From Candidatus Kaiserbacteria bacterium RIFCSPHIGHO2_02_FULL_49_34 (GTDB lineage: Bacteria; Patescibacteriota; Minisyncoccia; Phycocordibacterales; UBA918), in contig MFLE01000004.1 of NCBI GenBank assembly GCA_001781205.1, positions 1-35,207 on the forward strand: a DNA stretch of 35,207 bases. The letters are read 5' to 3'. Under the pieces are notes generated by a model. It did not search any database. It saw only the letters and a program-made list of their open reading frames with translations, and had not been told where the DNA came from. Positions 1 through 9,614 of the stretch are shown piece by piece. The stretch's first letter is position 1. The number at the start of each line of letters is the position of its first letter. The position numbers and the translations under genes are program-made.

Positions 1-1185
1 GATGTCTTTGTCTCTGGTGGTACTATGGACTGCTCTGCAAATGGTGGACTCGGTTCACTTGCAACTAATGCACAGAAATGGTCACTGACCGACATTGACT
101 ACACCGCTACCACTTCAATCGCACTCACCGCAAGTGACACAAAGACCAACCGCAACATTCGTCTTCGTACCGATGATCAGAATGAATCTTCAAAGAATCT
201 CTACTGGAACATTGCGATTCCTCAGTCTGGGGTGAAGGGGCTTTGTACGGGGGCGAATACGATACTTATTACTGCTCGTCCTCCTGTTTTGGATAATGAG
301 AGTTGGGTGGATACTGGCGCAACACTCCCAAGTAATCTTGCTTTTTCTGAAACAGTAGCCATTGACGGTTATGTCTACCTTCTTGGCGGGCAGACCAGCA
401 ATACTGATAATTCCAGTGTCATTTATCGTGCACCAACTTCAGACCCAACCGCATGGGTTGATACTGGCGCAACACTCCCCAGTAATCTCTCCTACGCACA
501 GGCGATTGTGATTGACGACTATGTCTACCTTCTTGGCGGACGTATCTCAGGCAGCGTATATACGAATGCGATATATCGTGCCCCAACAACAAATCCGCTC
601 GCATGGGTTGATACTGGCGCAACACTCCCGGGAAACATTGGCGGCTCCCAGGTGGCAATTATAGGCGACTCCGTCTATCTCTTTGGTGGAATTGTAGATA
701 GTTTAACGCACACGAATGTTATCTATCGCGCCTCAACAACAAACCCAACCGCATGGGAGGATACTGGCGCAACACTCCCAGGTAATCTTACCTTTGCTCA
801 AATAGAAATCATTGGCGACTACGTTTACCTCTTTGGGGGAAGTGACAGTCCAGGAAGTTATGTCGATGTGATCTACAAGGCCCCTGTCGAAAATCCTACA
901 GCATGGGTTAACACGGGTGTGGCACTCCCAAGCGTTCTTTCGTATCCGCAAAGCGCCGTCGTTGGAGATTATGTGTATCTCTTCGGAGGGTATGATGGTA
1001 ACGCCTTCACAAATATCATCTATCGCGCACCAGTTACTGATCCGACCTCATGGACAAATACTGAGCTGACGCTCCCCAGAACTGGATACTTCCACAAAGC
1101 AGTTATCGATGACTACATATATCTCTTTGGAGGACATAGTGGTAGTGCATATATGAATGATATACATCGCGCAGTTATTGAATAA
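1..1185 (+). CDS. Exported modular protein, 5'-truncated by window: C-terminal part of the shared N-terminal module followed by six Kelch-type repeats
   Basis: The frame is open from base 1 (DVFVSGGTMDCSANG...), so the ORF-track ATG at 25 is internal. 'LYWNIAIPQSGVKGLCTGANTILI' matches the 13390 and 32992 genes. Repeats of the form W(V/E)DTGATLP.N...(I/V)..YVYL(L/F)GG.....(V/I)IYRAP..(D/N)PTA. Confidence 0.85.
   Translation, partial: DVFVSGGTMDCSANGGLGSLATNAQKWSLTDIDYTATTSIALTASDTKTNRNIRLRTDDQNESSKNLYWNIAIPQSGVKGLCTGANTILITARPPVLDNESWVDTGATLPSNLAFSETVAIDGYVYLLGGQTSNTDNSSVIYRAPTSDPTAWVDTGATLPSNLSYAQAIVIDDYVYLLGGRISGSVYTNAIYRAPTTNPLAWVDTGATLPGNIGGSQVAIIGDSVYLFGGIVDSLTHTNVIYRASTTNPTAWEDTGATLPGNLTFAQIEIIGDYVYLFGGSDSPGSYVDVIYKAPVENPTAWVNTGVALPSVLSYPQSAVVGDYVYLFGGYDGNAFTNIIYRAPVTDPTSWTNTELTLPRTGYFHKAVIDDYIYLFGGHSGSAYMNDIHRAVIE
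304..1182 (+). repeat. Six in-frame Kelch-like repeats, ~50 aa / ~150 bp period
   Basis: WVDTGATLPSNL...YVYLLGG... units beginning near 304, 454, 604, 754, 904 and ~1051. Confidence 0.85.
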
Positions 1186-1194
1186 CTGCGTATC

Positions 1195-1232
1195 AATCAA
1201 AAGTCTCTTCATCTACGGAGAGACTTTTGATT
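1195..1232 (+). terminator. Intrinsic terminator after the Kelch protein
   Basis: AATCAAAAGTCTCT / AGAGACTTTTGATT, 14-bp perfect stem with 10-nt loop, then TTGTT. Confidence 0.75.
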
Positions 1233-1265
1233 TTGTTCTGCCTTGAGGTGTGGTAGTGTGTGAGG

Positions 1266-1847
1266 ATGAATGGTGTTGTAGGTGTTGATGAAGCGGGGCG
1301 GGGGCCGGTAGCGGGGCCTGTTTCGGTGGGTGTGGTGTGGGTACCGCATGACTTTGATTGGGATGTACTTCCACGCATTGATGATTCAAAGAAATTAACA
1401 GAACGCATGCGCGAGCGGGCATTTGTGGCGGCGCACGAACTCGCAGAGCAGGGGATACTACAGTACCATGTTGCACTTATTACTGCGGAGCATGTCGACA
1501 CGCATGGCATCACGCATGCGGTACGTGCGGGTATTGCCGAAGGTTTTGACGCGCTCTGTCCCGACCCTGCGAAAACAGAAGTACTCCTCGATGGGCTTCT
1601 GCATGCGCCAGAGGTATTTATGAACCAGCAAACAATTATCGGCGGCGATGCAAGTGAAAGAGTAATCGCTCTTGCATCAATTATGGCAAAGGTAACCCGT
1701 GACAGATATATGGTTGCTATGCACGACACCTACCCACACTACAACTTCGCACAACACAAAGGCTACGGTACAAAAGCACACTACGAAGCAATCAAGGAAC
1801 GTGGTATGTGCAAGGAGCACAGACGCTCGTTTCTGAAGAGAGTGTAA
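1266..1847 (+). CDS. rnhB: Ribonuclease HII
   Basis: GVDEAGRGPVAGPV, DSKKLTERMRE and IMAKVTRDR motifs. ATG at 1266 preferred over the GTG at 1260. Confidence 0.93.
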   Translation: MNGVVGVDEAGRGPVAGPVSVGVVWVPHDFDWDVLPRIDDSKKLTERMRERAFVAAHELAEQGILQYHVALITAEHVDTHGITHAVRAGIAEGFDALCPDPAKTEVLLDGLLHAPEVFMNQQTIIGGDASERVIALASIMAKVTRDRYMVAMHDTYPHYNFAQHKGYGTKAHYEAIKERGMCKEHRRSFLKRV

Positions 1848-1859
1848 TACGCTCTAGCT

Positions 1860-1988
1860 CCTGGATCCCGCCAGGATGACAAAATGAGGGGAATAAAGTT
1901 TTGAGTGTAGTGATGGTTAATATCGATTTTAACTTCAAATTAATTTTGAGCATTACTCCTAACATTTGTCATCCTGACGGGATCCAGG
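1860..1988. repeat. 129-bp inverted-repeat (MITE/REP-like) intergenic element with 24-bp arms
   Basis: CCTGGATCCCGCCAGGATGACAAA (1860-1883) versus the reverse complement of TTTGTCATCCTGACGGGATCCAGG (1965-1988): 23/24 match. Confidence 0.8.
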
Positions 1989-2048
1989 CATTAGAGGAAA
2001 TTCCACGAGTCCGTGACACAAACGGGGAATGGCGGTATACTGTGCGCA

Positions 2049-2585
2049 ATGGATATTTCAAACCGCATACTTGGTGTTTTGTTTTACAGTACGGAGCCAA
2101 TAACGCGCGATACGCTTGCGAGCATGCTTGCGGTAGAGCGGGAAGTTCTTGACAAAGGCATTGAAGAATTGCAGAGTGATTTTGCAAGCAGGGGAATTCG
2201 CACCCTTACCGAAGGCGATACCGTTGCGCTCGTGACGGCGCCAGAGCTTGCTGAAACTATCGACACGATTCGCAAAGACGCACTTTCACGTGATATTGGC
2301 AAGGCTGGCGCAGAAACGCTCGCAATTGTCGTGTATCACGGGCGTGTATCACGGGCCCGTATCGATGCGATTCGCGGCGTGCAGTCATCGGCAATCGTCC
2401 GCTCACTCTTGGTACGTGGACTTATCGAACGTATTGCAGGAGAAGGCAGATCACCAGAATATGCGGCCAGTCCGCAGCTCCTCGCACATCTTGGCGTCAC
2501 AAACCGCGGCGAACTTGCAGACTTCCACGAAGTCATGAGCGCGCTTACCTCATTTACCGAAGATTTGGAAAAGAAACAGTCATAA
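2049..2585 (+). CDS. scpB: Segregation and condensation protein B
   Basis: ScpB-like winged-helix protein: GAETLAIVVYHGRVSRARIDAIRGVQSSAIVRSLLVRGLIE. Start reset to MDISNR, 7 nt after a TATACT box. Confidence 0.85.
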   Translation: MDISNRILGVLFYSTEPITRDTLASMLAVEREVLDKGIEELQSDFASRGIRTLTEGDTVALVTAPELAETIDTIRKDALSRDIGKAGAETLAIVVYHGRVSRARIDAIRGVQSSAIVRSLLVRGLIERIAGEGRSPEYAASPQLLAHLGVTNRGELADFHEVMSALTSFTEDLEKKQS

Positions 2586-2590
2586 TCATC

Positions 2591-3607
2591 ATGGAAGAAA
2601 CAACTCCACCAACATTTGAAGCAACACCTGTGCCACCGTCAGAGATTCGTCCGGCGCCTTTTCCTGTGTTTCGTGAACTTGCACTGCTTGCGGGCGTGCT
2701 TGTCTCGGTTTTCTTTTTGCCATACCTGTATTCGCAAGCAAAGGCGCCTATCGCTGATGCGACAGCAAATATGCGTGCACCACAAGCAACAACCTTGCGC
2801 GTTCCAGAGAGCGCTCCGAGTATCCCTGATGCCTCTGTCTTTGAACATATCGCACTCTTGGGGAAAACTTCTGCCGTGTATGATGTCTCTCGCGGGGAAT
2901 TTCTCTATACACAAGGCTCTGACACCGTACTTCCTATTGCGTCAATAACAAAAATCATGACTGCACTTGTTGCATATGAACTCATGCGCGACCTTGATAC
3001 CGTGATTACGATTCCTCCACCAACCACTGACGAATATTCTCCACTTGCCATTGGCGACACATTCACCGCACGTGAACTCCTCGACTACACGCTTCTCGTT
3101 TCCTCAAACGAAGGCGCACGCGCAATTGCCATTACAGCCGCAAAATCCGCACTCGGGAATGAGGCAACCATGGACGACTTCGTCCGCGCCATGAATATCC
3201 GTGCGCGAACGCTCGGACTCACCCATACCTCCTTCAAAAATGTTACGGGGCTCGACATTGGCGAGAATCCTGGCGCGATATCGTCCGCGGAGGATGTTGC
3301 GAAACTCCTTGCCTACATCACCACAACCTACCCCGACTTACTTGCGGTAACACAAGCTTCAGAAAAAACCTTTGTCGGCACAAAAAAGCTTATCTACGAG
3401 GCAAAGAATACCAACGGTGTCGTACGAAATATTCCTGGACTCATCGCTTCGAAAACGGGCTTTGAAACAAGTGCAGGTGGCACACTTGCCGTAGCATTCA
3501 ACGCGGGACTCGACCGAATTATTGTGGTGGTCGTGCTTGGCTCAACCTGGAGTGGACGCTTCGACGACATCCTTGAACTTGTTACTAAAACGCAACTATC
3601 ACTTTAG
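2591..3607 (+). CDS. Membrane-anchored D-alanyl-D-alanine carboxypeptidase (PBP5-like, S11 family)
   Basis: Active-site motifs SITK, SSN (LLVSSNEGARAIA) and KTG (ASKTGFETSAGGTLA); N-terminal TM segment. Confidence 0.88.
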   Translation: MEETTPPTFEATPVPPSEIRPAPFPVFRELALLAGVLVSVFFLPYLYSQAKAPIADATANMRAPQATTLRVPESAPSIPDASVFEHIALLGKTSAVYDVSRGEFLYTQGSDTVLPIASITKIMTALVAYELMRDLDTVITIPPPTTDEYSPLAIGDTFTARELLDYTLLVSSNEGARAIAITAAKSALGNEATMDDFVRAMNIRARTLGLTHTSFKNVTGLDIGENPGAISSAEDVAKLLAYITTTYPDLLAVTQASEKTFVGTKKLIYEAKNTNGVVRNIPGLIASKTGFETSAGGTLAVAFNAGLDRIIVVVVLGSTWSGRFDDILELVTKTQLSL

Positions 3608-3610
3608 CTT

Positions 3611-4690
3611 ATGCACTACGCAATCATTAAAATCCTCGCCATCTCGGCGCTCACCTTCACGGCAGCAATGGCAGTGACTCCCTTCGTGACACATTTTCTG
3701 TACAAGCATAAAATGTGGAAAAAGAAAGCAGGGAAGGGCGGCGGTTACGGCGGTGGCGGCACACCGCTCTTTAATGAGCTGCACAAAGATGCTGATACAG
3801 GCACGCCACGCATGGGCGGTGCGGTGATTTGGCTTGGGCTTCTCATTGCACTCGGTGCTATTGTGCTCGGGCAGTTTCTTGCACCCCAGAGTCTCCTTGC
3901 GGATCTTAATTTCATCAGTCGTGCACAAACGTGGATTCCAATGACCGCATTCATAGTCGGAGCGCTCGTCGGCTTTATTGATGACTATTCAATTGTGAAA
4001 GGCTCAGGCACACACTTTGCTGATGCAGGACTCTCACTTCGTCTACGTCTTGGCATTGTACTGACGCTCGCCGCGGGGATTGGCTGGTGGTTCTATGCAA
4101 AGCTTGGTGTGTCTGCGATTTCATTCTTCGGCATCACTACCATTCCTCTCGGTGTTGGCTTCATACTCTTCTTTATGGCGGTCGTTGCGGCGGTGTATGC
4201 GAGTGGTGTTATTGATGGTATTGATGGGCTTTCGGGCGGCGTCTTTCTCTTTATCTTTGCCGCGTACACGGGCGTTGCGCTCATTCAGGGGCAGACTGAT
4301 ATCGCAATGTTCTGCGCAGCAATTGTCGGCGGACTCCTTGCCTTCTTGTGGTTCAACATTCCCCCCGCACGTTTCTATATGACCGAGACGGGCATCATGG
4401 CACTCACGCTCGCGCTCGCGACGGTTGCGTTTTTAACTGATAATCTCGTGGGTGGTGTCGGTGTGTCACTCTTGCCAATTATCGGGGGTCTTCTCGTTAT
4501 CACCGTTGCCTCAAACATTATCCAGGTACTTTCAAAAAAGCTCCGCAATGGTAAAAAAGTATTCCTCATTGCGCCGCTGCATCATCACTTCGAGGCACTC
4601 GGCTGGCCGCGTCCTAAGATTGTCATGCGCTACTGGATTGTCGGCTTCGTGCTCGCATCACTCGGCATACTTGTCGCGCTTTTAGTGTAA
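3611..4690 (+). CDS. mraY: Phospho-N-acetylmuramoyl-pentapeptide-transferase
   Basis: GTPRMGGAVIW, GVIDGIDGLSGG, APLHHHFEALGWPRPKIVMRYWI; multi-TM. Confidence 0.93.
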   Translation: MHYAIIKILAISALTFTAAMAVTPFVTHFLYKHKMWKKKAGKGGGYGGGGTPLFNELHKDADTGTPRMGGAVIWLGLLIALGAIVLGQFLAPQSLLADLNFISRAQTWIPMTAFIVGALVGFIDDYSIVKGSGTHFADAGLSLRLRLGIVLTLAAGIGWWFYAKLGVSAISFFGITTIPLGVGFILFFMAVVAAVYASGVIDGIDGLSGGVFLFIFAAYTGVALIQGQTDIAMFCAAIVGGLLAFLWFNIPPARFYMTETGIMALTLALATVAFLTDNLVGGVGVSLLPIIGGLLVITVASNIIQVLSKKLRNGKKVFLIAPLHHHFEALGWPRPKIVMRYWIVGFVLASLGILVALLV

Positions 4691-4702
4691 TACAAGTTCG
4701 TC

Positions 4703-5806
4703 ATGTTCAAAGGTGTAGATAAAATATTTCTTGGTATCGTCATTGCACTGACACTGCTCGGTTTTCTTATTTTTGCGTCGGCGGCGCTCGGTATTCTCGG
4801 GACTGGGCAGTTTGATGTGCGTTCGTACATATGGAAACAGTTTTTTATCGGTATTGGCATTGGTACGATTGCGCTCACAGTTATGACTGCAGTGCACTAT
4901 CGTATTTGGCGTGCCAGTGCGTACTATGTATTTGGTCTCACCATTTTTCTCGCGCTCCTCACCTTTACGCCGCTTGGTCGTGAGTACAATGGAGCCTTGC
5001 GATGGATAGAAATAGCCGGGCAGTCATTCCAGCCTGCTGAAACATTAAAAATAGGCTACATACTCGCGCTTGCTGCATGGTTTTCGCATAAGCGGGCGGT
5101 TATCAATGATTGGCGCCACGGTCTGTATCCATTCGCTTTATTTACCCTTCCGGTAGCAGGTATTATGGTGCTCCAGCGCGACACGGATGGACTTCTTGTA
5201 ATGCTTGTTGGTGCGGGTGCGATGTTTTTTGCAACAGGCGTTGCGTGGCGGCAGGTGCTTGGGGTAGTCCTTGTCGGTGTTATTGGTATTGCGGGCATTG
5301 TTGCCTCGCATGCCGACCTACGCGCACGCGTCGTACAGAAGTTCTATGGAAGCGAAGAGACGGTTCGCGATATCGGCTGGCAAGAGCGTCAGTCACTTAT
5401 TGCGATTGGTTCAGGAGGACTCACAGGGCGTGGCTATGGGCAGAGCATCCAGAAATTCGGCAACCTACCCTTTGCACAATCCGACGCGATCTTCGCCATT
5501 TGGGCAGAAGAAAAAGGGTTTGTCGGCACGGTTGGCTTTATTATCTTGGTGTATCTCTTCTTTATGATGCGAGGATTCCGTATCGCGTCACACGCACGCG
5601 ACGTCTTCGGTACGCTCGTGGTTGTCGGCATCATGACCATGCTCATGATGCAAATCAGTATCAACATTGCTTCACTCATTGGTGTTATTCCGTTCGCAGG
5701 GCTTACGCTCCCGTTTGTCTCGCAAGGCGGCACTTCCCTTATTGTTGTTCTTGCTACCATGGGGCTTGTCCTAAGCGTTTCCAAACACATGCGCGCGGTG
5801 AGGTAA
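4703..5806 (+). CDS. FtsW/RodA/SpoVE-family (SEDS) cell-wall polymerase
   Basis: GALRWIEIAGQSFQPAETLKIGYIL, FAQSDAIFAIWAEEKGFVG, GLTLPFVSQGGTS; multi-TM. Confidence 0.9.
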   Translation: MFKGVDKIFLGIVIALTLLGFLIFASAALGILGTGQFDVRSYIWKQFFIGIGIGTIALTVMTAVHYRIWRASAYYVFGLTIFLALLTFTPLGREYNGALRWIEIAGQSFQPAETLKIGYILALAAWFSHKRAVINDWRHGLYPFALFTLPVAGIMVLQRDTDGLLVMLVGAGAMFFATGVAWRQVLGVVLVGVIGIAGIVASHADLRARVVQKFYGSEETVRDIGWQERQSLIAIGSGGLTGRGYGQSIQKFGNLPFAQSDAIFAIWAEEKGFVGTVGFIILVYLFFMMRGFRIASHARDVFGTLVVVGIMTMLMMQISINIASLIGVIPFAGLTLPFVSQGGTSLIVVLATMGLVLSVSKHMRAVR

Positions 5807-5841
5807 TGGCTCTCTAGCCATTGTCGATTCATTCGTCTAAA

Positions 5842-5876
5842 AGGCAGGAAAAACGACCTGTGTCGGTTTTTTCTGC
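5842..5876 (+). terminator. Probable intrinsic terminator
   Basis: GCAGGAAAAACGAC-CTGT-GTCGGTTTTTTCTGC imperfect hairpin with T tract. A second hairpin, AATGGCT-CTCT-AGCCATT, spans the preceding stop codon (5805-5822). Confidence 0.55.
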
Positions 5877-5943
5877 GTACGCAGCAACAATGCGTACATT
5901 CGTCAAGTGGCACCGTATCGGTAAAATATGCTATACTTTCACC

Positions 5944-6552
5944 ATGATTATAACCTATCACGGGGGGCAGTGCCTCAAGTTTGTACAGGGCGATACAACG
6001 CTTGTACTCAATCCGCATGACAAAAAATCGCAGTTTGGTGGCGTGCGTTTTGGTGCGAATGTCGCAGCGGTTTCTCTCCATCACCCTGATTTTGCAGCAA
6101 CGGACAGTATCACTGGTTCACCATTTGTTATCGATACACCAGGTGAATATGAAATCGGTGATATTGGAGTGCGTGGCTACGGGATTAAAACAACGTACGA
6201 TGGCGAAGACCGTTACAACACCATTTATCAAATCCACTTTGAAGGCATCAACATTGTACATCTCGGCGCCCTCCAAGATGCCGATATTGACCCGAAAATC
6301 CTTGGCGAGTTTGGCGACATTGATATTCTTATCATGCCAATCGGTGGCGGCGATGTGCTCCAGGTGCCTGCAGCCGCAAAGCTTGCAACCAAGCTTGAGG
6401 CACATGTTATTATTCCTGTACACTATGACAAAGGCTCACTCGCCGCATTCCTCAAAGAAGTCGATAGCGCCGTAGCACCCGTAGAAAAGTTCACCACGAA
6501 GAAAAAGGATCTTGAGACATTGACGGGAGAGGTTGTGGTACTTAGTTCTTAA
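5944..6552 (+). CDS. MBL-fold (UlaG-like) metallo-hydrolase-family protein
   Basis: MIITYHGGQCLKFVQGDTTLVLNP..., FVIDTPGEYEIGDIGVRG, HVIIPVHYD. Start reset to ATG 5944 behind TATACT. Confidence 0.72.
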   Translation: MIITYHGGQCLKFVQGDTTLVLNPHDKKSQFGGVRFGANVAAVSLHHPDFAATDSITGSPFVIDTPGEYEIGDIGVRGYGIKTTYDGEDRYNTIYQIHFEGINIVHLGALQDADIDPKILGEFGDIDILIMPIGGGDVLQVPAAAKLATKLEAHVIIPVHYDKGSLAAFLKEVDSAVAPVEKFTTKKKDLETLTGEVVVLSS

Positions 6553-6559
6553 ACTTCCT

Positions 6560-6937
6560 ATGTTACGTTCACTACAAAAAAAGCCAGCACACGCACGGGC
6601 GCATATTGCGTTCATGATTGCATTTGTGCTGTCAGTTGTGGTGATGGGGTTTTGGATAGTAACACTACCGACGAAGTTTGCACAAATACGTGAGGTGAAT
6701 GAACAAGCTGCGGCAGTTCGCGATGCCGCAAACGATGCGGAGAACGCGCGAAGCAATCAAGCTGCTGCAGCAATTCTCAATGAATTCGTAGCATCAACGA
6801 CCGAAGTGTACCGTGACTTAAGCACACAGCTCAAGGATATCAGTGGCACACCACCTCAGACACGGGCGCCCGAAGACCACGGGGCAGAACGTAACAAGCA
6901 AGAAGAATCCGACATCATTATTAGAGAAACAAATTAA
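6560..6937 (+). CDS. Small single-TM hypothetical protein
   Basis: [34 protein letters not shown]..., between the MBL gene and gyrA; ends 1 nt before the gyrA start. Confidence 0.6.
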   Translation: MLRSLQKKPAHARAHIAFMIAFVLSVVVMGFWIVTLPTKFAQIREVNEQAAAVRDAANDAENARSNQAAAAILNEFVASTTEVYRDLSTQLKDISGTPPQTRAPEDHGAERNKQEESDIIIRETN

Positions 6938-6938
6938 C

Positions 6939-9410
6939 ATGGCAAAAAAGACAGAAGCACCGGTAACGCCCGTTGCAGTACGTGGCATCCAGCCACACAA
7001 CATCACCGAAGAAATGCGCAAGTCGTACATCGACTACGCAATGACGGTTATCACTGGTCGTGCGCTCCCCGATGCGCGCGACGGTTTAAAGCCGGTGCAT
7101 CGCCGTATTCTCTACGCAATGCGCCTCAACGGACTGACAGCGAGCGCACGTTTCCGTAAGTCGGCGACGGTGGTTGGTGACGTGCTCGGCTCATTCCACC
7201 CGCACGGCGACTCGTCTGTGTATGATGCGATGGTAAAGATGGCGCAAAGTTTCTCCATGCGCTACCCCCTCGTCTTGGGGCAGGGTAACTTTGGTTCTAT
7301 CGACGGTGACAATGCCGCTGCGTACCGTTATACCGAAGCAAAAATGGCAAAGCTTGCCGAAGAAATGCTCCGCGACTTGGAAAAAGACACCGTCGACTGG
7401 AATCCAAACTTCGACGGCACCAAGAAAGAGCCATCCGTGCTTCCGGCTGCTGTGCCAAACCTCCTCCTCAACGGTGTGCTCGGCATCGCCGTCGGTATGG
7501 CAACAAACATTCCGCCACATAACCTCCGTGAACTCATCGGCGCGACCGAACATCTCATTGAAAATCCTGATGCGACGGTCCATGACCTCATGCAGTTTGT
7601 AAAAGGCCCTGACTTCCCACTCGGCGCAATTGCGTTTAATCAGAAAGATATTGCGCATGCGTACACAACCGGTAAAGGCGGTGTCACCGTGCGTGGTAAT
7701 GCTGAAATTGTCGAAGACAAGCGCGGCAACTATTCAATTATCATCACTTCAATCCCGTACCGCGTCATTAAGGCGACAATGATTGAGAAAATCGCGGACT
7801 TGGTACGTGATAAAAAGATAGAAGGCATCCGCGACCTTCGCGATGAATCAACCACCGACATCCGTGTGGTGATTGAACTCAAGCAAGGTGCCAGCCCACA
7901 AACCGTTCTCAATAAACTCTACAAGCTCACGCAGCTCGAAGAAGCCTTCCACTACAACATGGTTGCGCTCGTTGACGGCGTGCCGCAGACACTCTCACTT
8001 AAGAGTTTGCTCCAGGAATTTATCCGTCACCGCGAAGAAGTCGTGAAGCGTCGTACTGCCTACGAACTCGCAAAAGCACAAGACCGTGAACATATCTTGC
8101 TCGGTCTCAAGCTTGCTCTCGACCATATCGACGAAATCATCAAAACTATTCGTGCTGCAAAGGACGTACCAACCGCACACGCAGCCCTCATGAAGCAGTT
8201 CAAGTTTTCACCCGTGCAGGCACAGGCGATTCTCGACATGCGTCTGCAAAAGCTTGCGGGCCTCGAGCGTAAGAAAATCGAAGACGAACTCAAAGAAGTG
8301 CAGAAGCTCATCAAGGAGCTCATGAGTCTCCTCAAGAGCCGTGCAAAAATGCTTGCGCTCATTAAGGAAGAGCTTGCCGATATTGGCAATCGCTTTGGCG
8401 ATGATCGTCGCACGAAAATCGTTGCAGGTGGCGTCAAGGCAATGTCTGAAGAAGACCTCGTGCCCGATGAAGAAAGTGTACTCGTACTCACCCAGGGGGG
8501 CTACGTGAAGCGTACGAATCCGTCAGAGTACCGCACCCAGAAGCGCGGGGGTATCGGCGTCATCGACCTCTCAACCAAGGAGGAAGATGCGGTGATTAAA
8601 CTCTTGTCATCATCCGCACACAGCGACATTCTTTTCTTTACGTCAGCCGGTAAGGTATATCGTACCAAGATGTACGAAATCCCTGAAGGTAAGCGCGCAA
8701 CAAAGGGGAAGGCAATGGCTAACTTCATTCCGATTAGCGGCGATGAACGAGTCACTTCAATCCTCGCGGTGCGCAAGGAAGACTGGAATGGTGACTGGTC
8801 ACTTATGATGACAACCAGAGCCGGTGTCGTAAAGAAGTCTGATGCCGACCAGTTCAAGGATGTGCGTCGCTCAGGACTCATCGCGATTGGGCTCAAGAGT
8901 GATGATGAGCTCATTGCCGCACAATTCGTCGGGAAGGGCGACACTATCTCGCTCATTACCGCAAATGCGCAGTCTATCCGTTTCGCTGAAAGCGACCTCC
9001 GCGAAATGGGGCGTGCAGCAGGTGGCGTGACCGGCATGAAAATTACCAAGGGTGACCATATCGTTTCTGCCGAAGTAATCCGCGCAGGTGCTGAGAAGGA
9101 TTCTTCTATTCTTATTATCATGGAAAAGGGCTATGGCAAAATGACGGAAGTCTCTGAGTACAAAGTCCAAAACCGTGCCGGAAGTGGTATCCGTACCGCA
9201 AAGGTAACTGACAAAACCGGAAAGATTATTGGCGCACAAATTATTACCGAAGCCGACAAGGACGGAGGTGAACTCATTGTCATGTCAAAGAAAGGTCAGG
9301 TAATCAAAACACCACTCAAATCAATTCCATCACTCTCACGTGATACGCAGGGAGTTACCATTATGAAATTGCACGCAGGTGACTCCATTGCATCAGTAGT
9401 CTCCTTCTAG
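6939..9410 (+). CDS. gyrA: DNA gyrase subunit A
   Basis: [58 protein letters not shown] catalytic Tyr, GyrA-box-like QKRGGIG, C-terminal pinwheel repeats. Confidence 0.96.
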   Translation: MAKKTEAPVTPVAVRGIQPHNITEEMRKSYIDYAMTVITGRALPDARDGLKPVHRRILYAMRLNGLTASARFRKSATVVGDVLGSFHPHGDSSVYDAMVKMAQSFSMRYPLVLGQGNFGSIDGDNAAAYRYTEAKMAKLAEEMLRDLEKDTVDWNPNFDGTKKEPSVLPAAVPNLLLNGVLGIAVGMATNIPPHNLRELIGATEHLIENPDATVHDLMQFVKGPDFPLGAIAFNQKDIAHAYTTGKGGVTVRGNAEIVEDKRGNYSIIITSIPYRVIKATMIEKIADLVRDKKIEGIRDLRDESTTDIRVVIELKQGASPQTVLNKLYKLTQLEEAFHYNMVALVDGVPQTLSLKSLLQEFIRHREEVVKRRTAYELAKAQDREHILLGLKLALDHIDEIIKTIRAAKDVPTAHAALMKQFKFSPVQAQAILDMRLQKLAGLERKKIEDELKEVQKLIKELMSLLKSRAKMLALIKEELADIGNRFGDDRRTKIVAGGVKAMSEEDLVPDEESVLVLTQGGYVKRTNPSEYRTQKRGGIGVIDLSTKEEDAVIKLLSSSAHSDILFFTSAGKVYRTKMYEIPEGKRATKGKAMANFIPISGDERVTSILAVRKEDWNGDWSLMMTTRAGVVKKSDADQFKDVRRSGLIAIGLKSDDELIAAQFVGKGDTISLITANAQSIRFAESDLREMGRAAGGVTGMKITKGDHIVSAEVIRAGAEKDSSILIIMEKGYGKMTEVSEYKVQNRAGSGIRTAKVTDKTGKIIGAQIITEADKDGGELIVMSKKGQVIKTPLKSIPSLSRDTQGVTIMKLHAGDSIASVVSF

Positions 9411-9538
9411 TAATTCTCCCAAAATTGGCGAATTTGTACCGACTTCAGAACTTTTCGACGCTCACCGTATGCTGAATACGACTCGGTCAAAAAAATTCCT
9501 CCAGCCGGCACAACTTCATCCAATTTAGAAAGAATTAC
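9410..9538. repeat. Palindromic intergenic repeat, copy 1 (partner at 28515-28636)
   Basis: GTAATTCTCCCAAAATTGGCGAA ... TTCATCCAATTTAGAAAGAATTAC, with inner CGTAT/ATACG. Confidence 0.75.
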
Positions 9539-9560
9539 ATCGCCTAAAATTGAGTCGTAC

Positions 9561-9584
9561 AAAAAACAGCGCGAGCTGTTTTTT
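9561..9584 (+). terminator. Intrinsic terminator
   Basis: AAAAAACAGC-GCGA-GCTGTTTTTT, perfect 10-bp stem with GNRA-type loop. Confidence 0.8.
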
Positions 9585-9614
9585 GTTTTCTCGAAATAGG
9601 TGTATACTGTTTGC

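Noticed and set aside
1901-2187. Short ORFs on both strands over the 1860-1988 element and the scpB start
   Set aside because: They overlap the inverted-repeat element and the scpB promoter/start and show no protein-like motif.
5110-5817. Plus-strand 235-aa Cys/Arg-rich ORF
   Set aside because: Alternative frame inside ftsW/rodA with unnatural composition (many C, R, W).
7186-7260. Possible quinolone-resistance change in the GyrA QRDR
   Set aside because: [17 protein letters not shown] keeps Ser83- and Asp87-equivalent residues; no resistance-type substitution seen.
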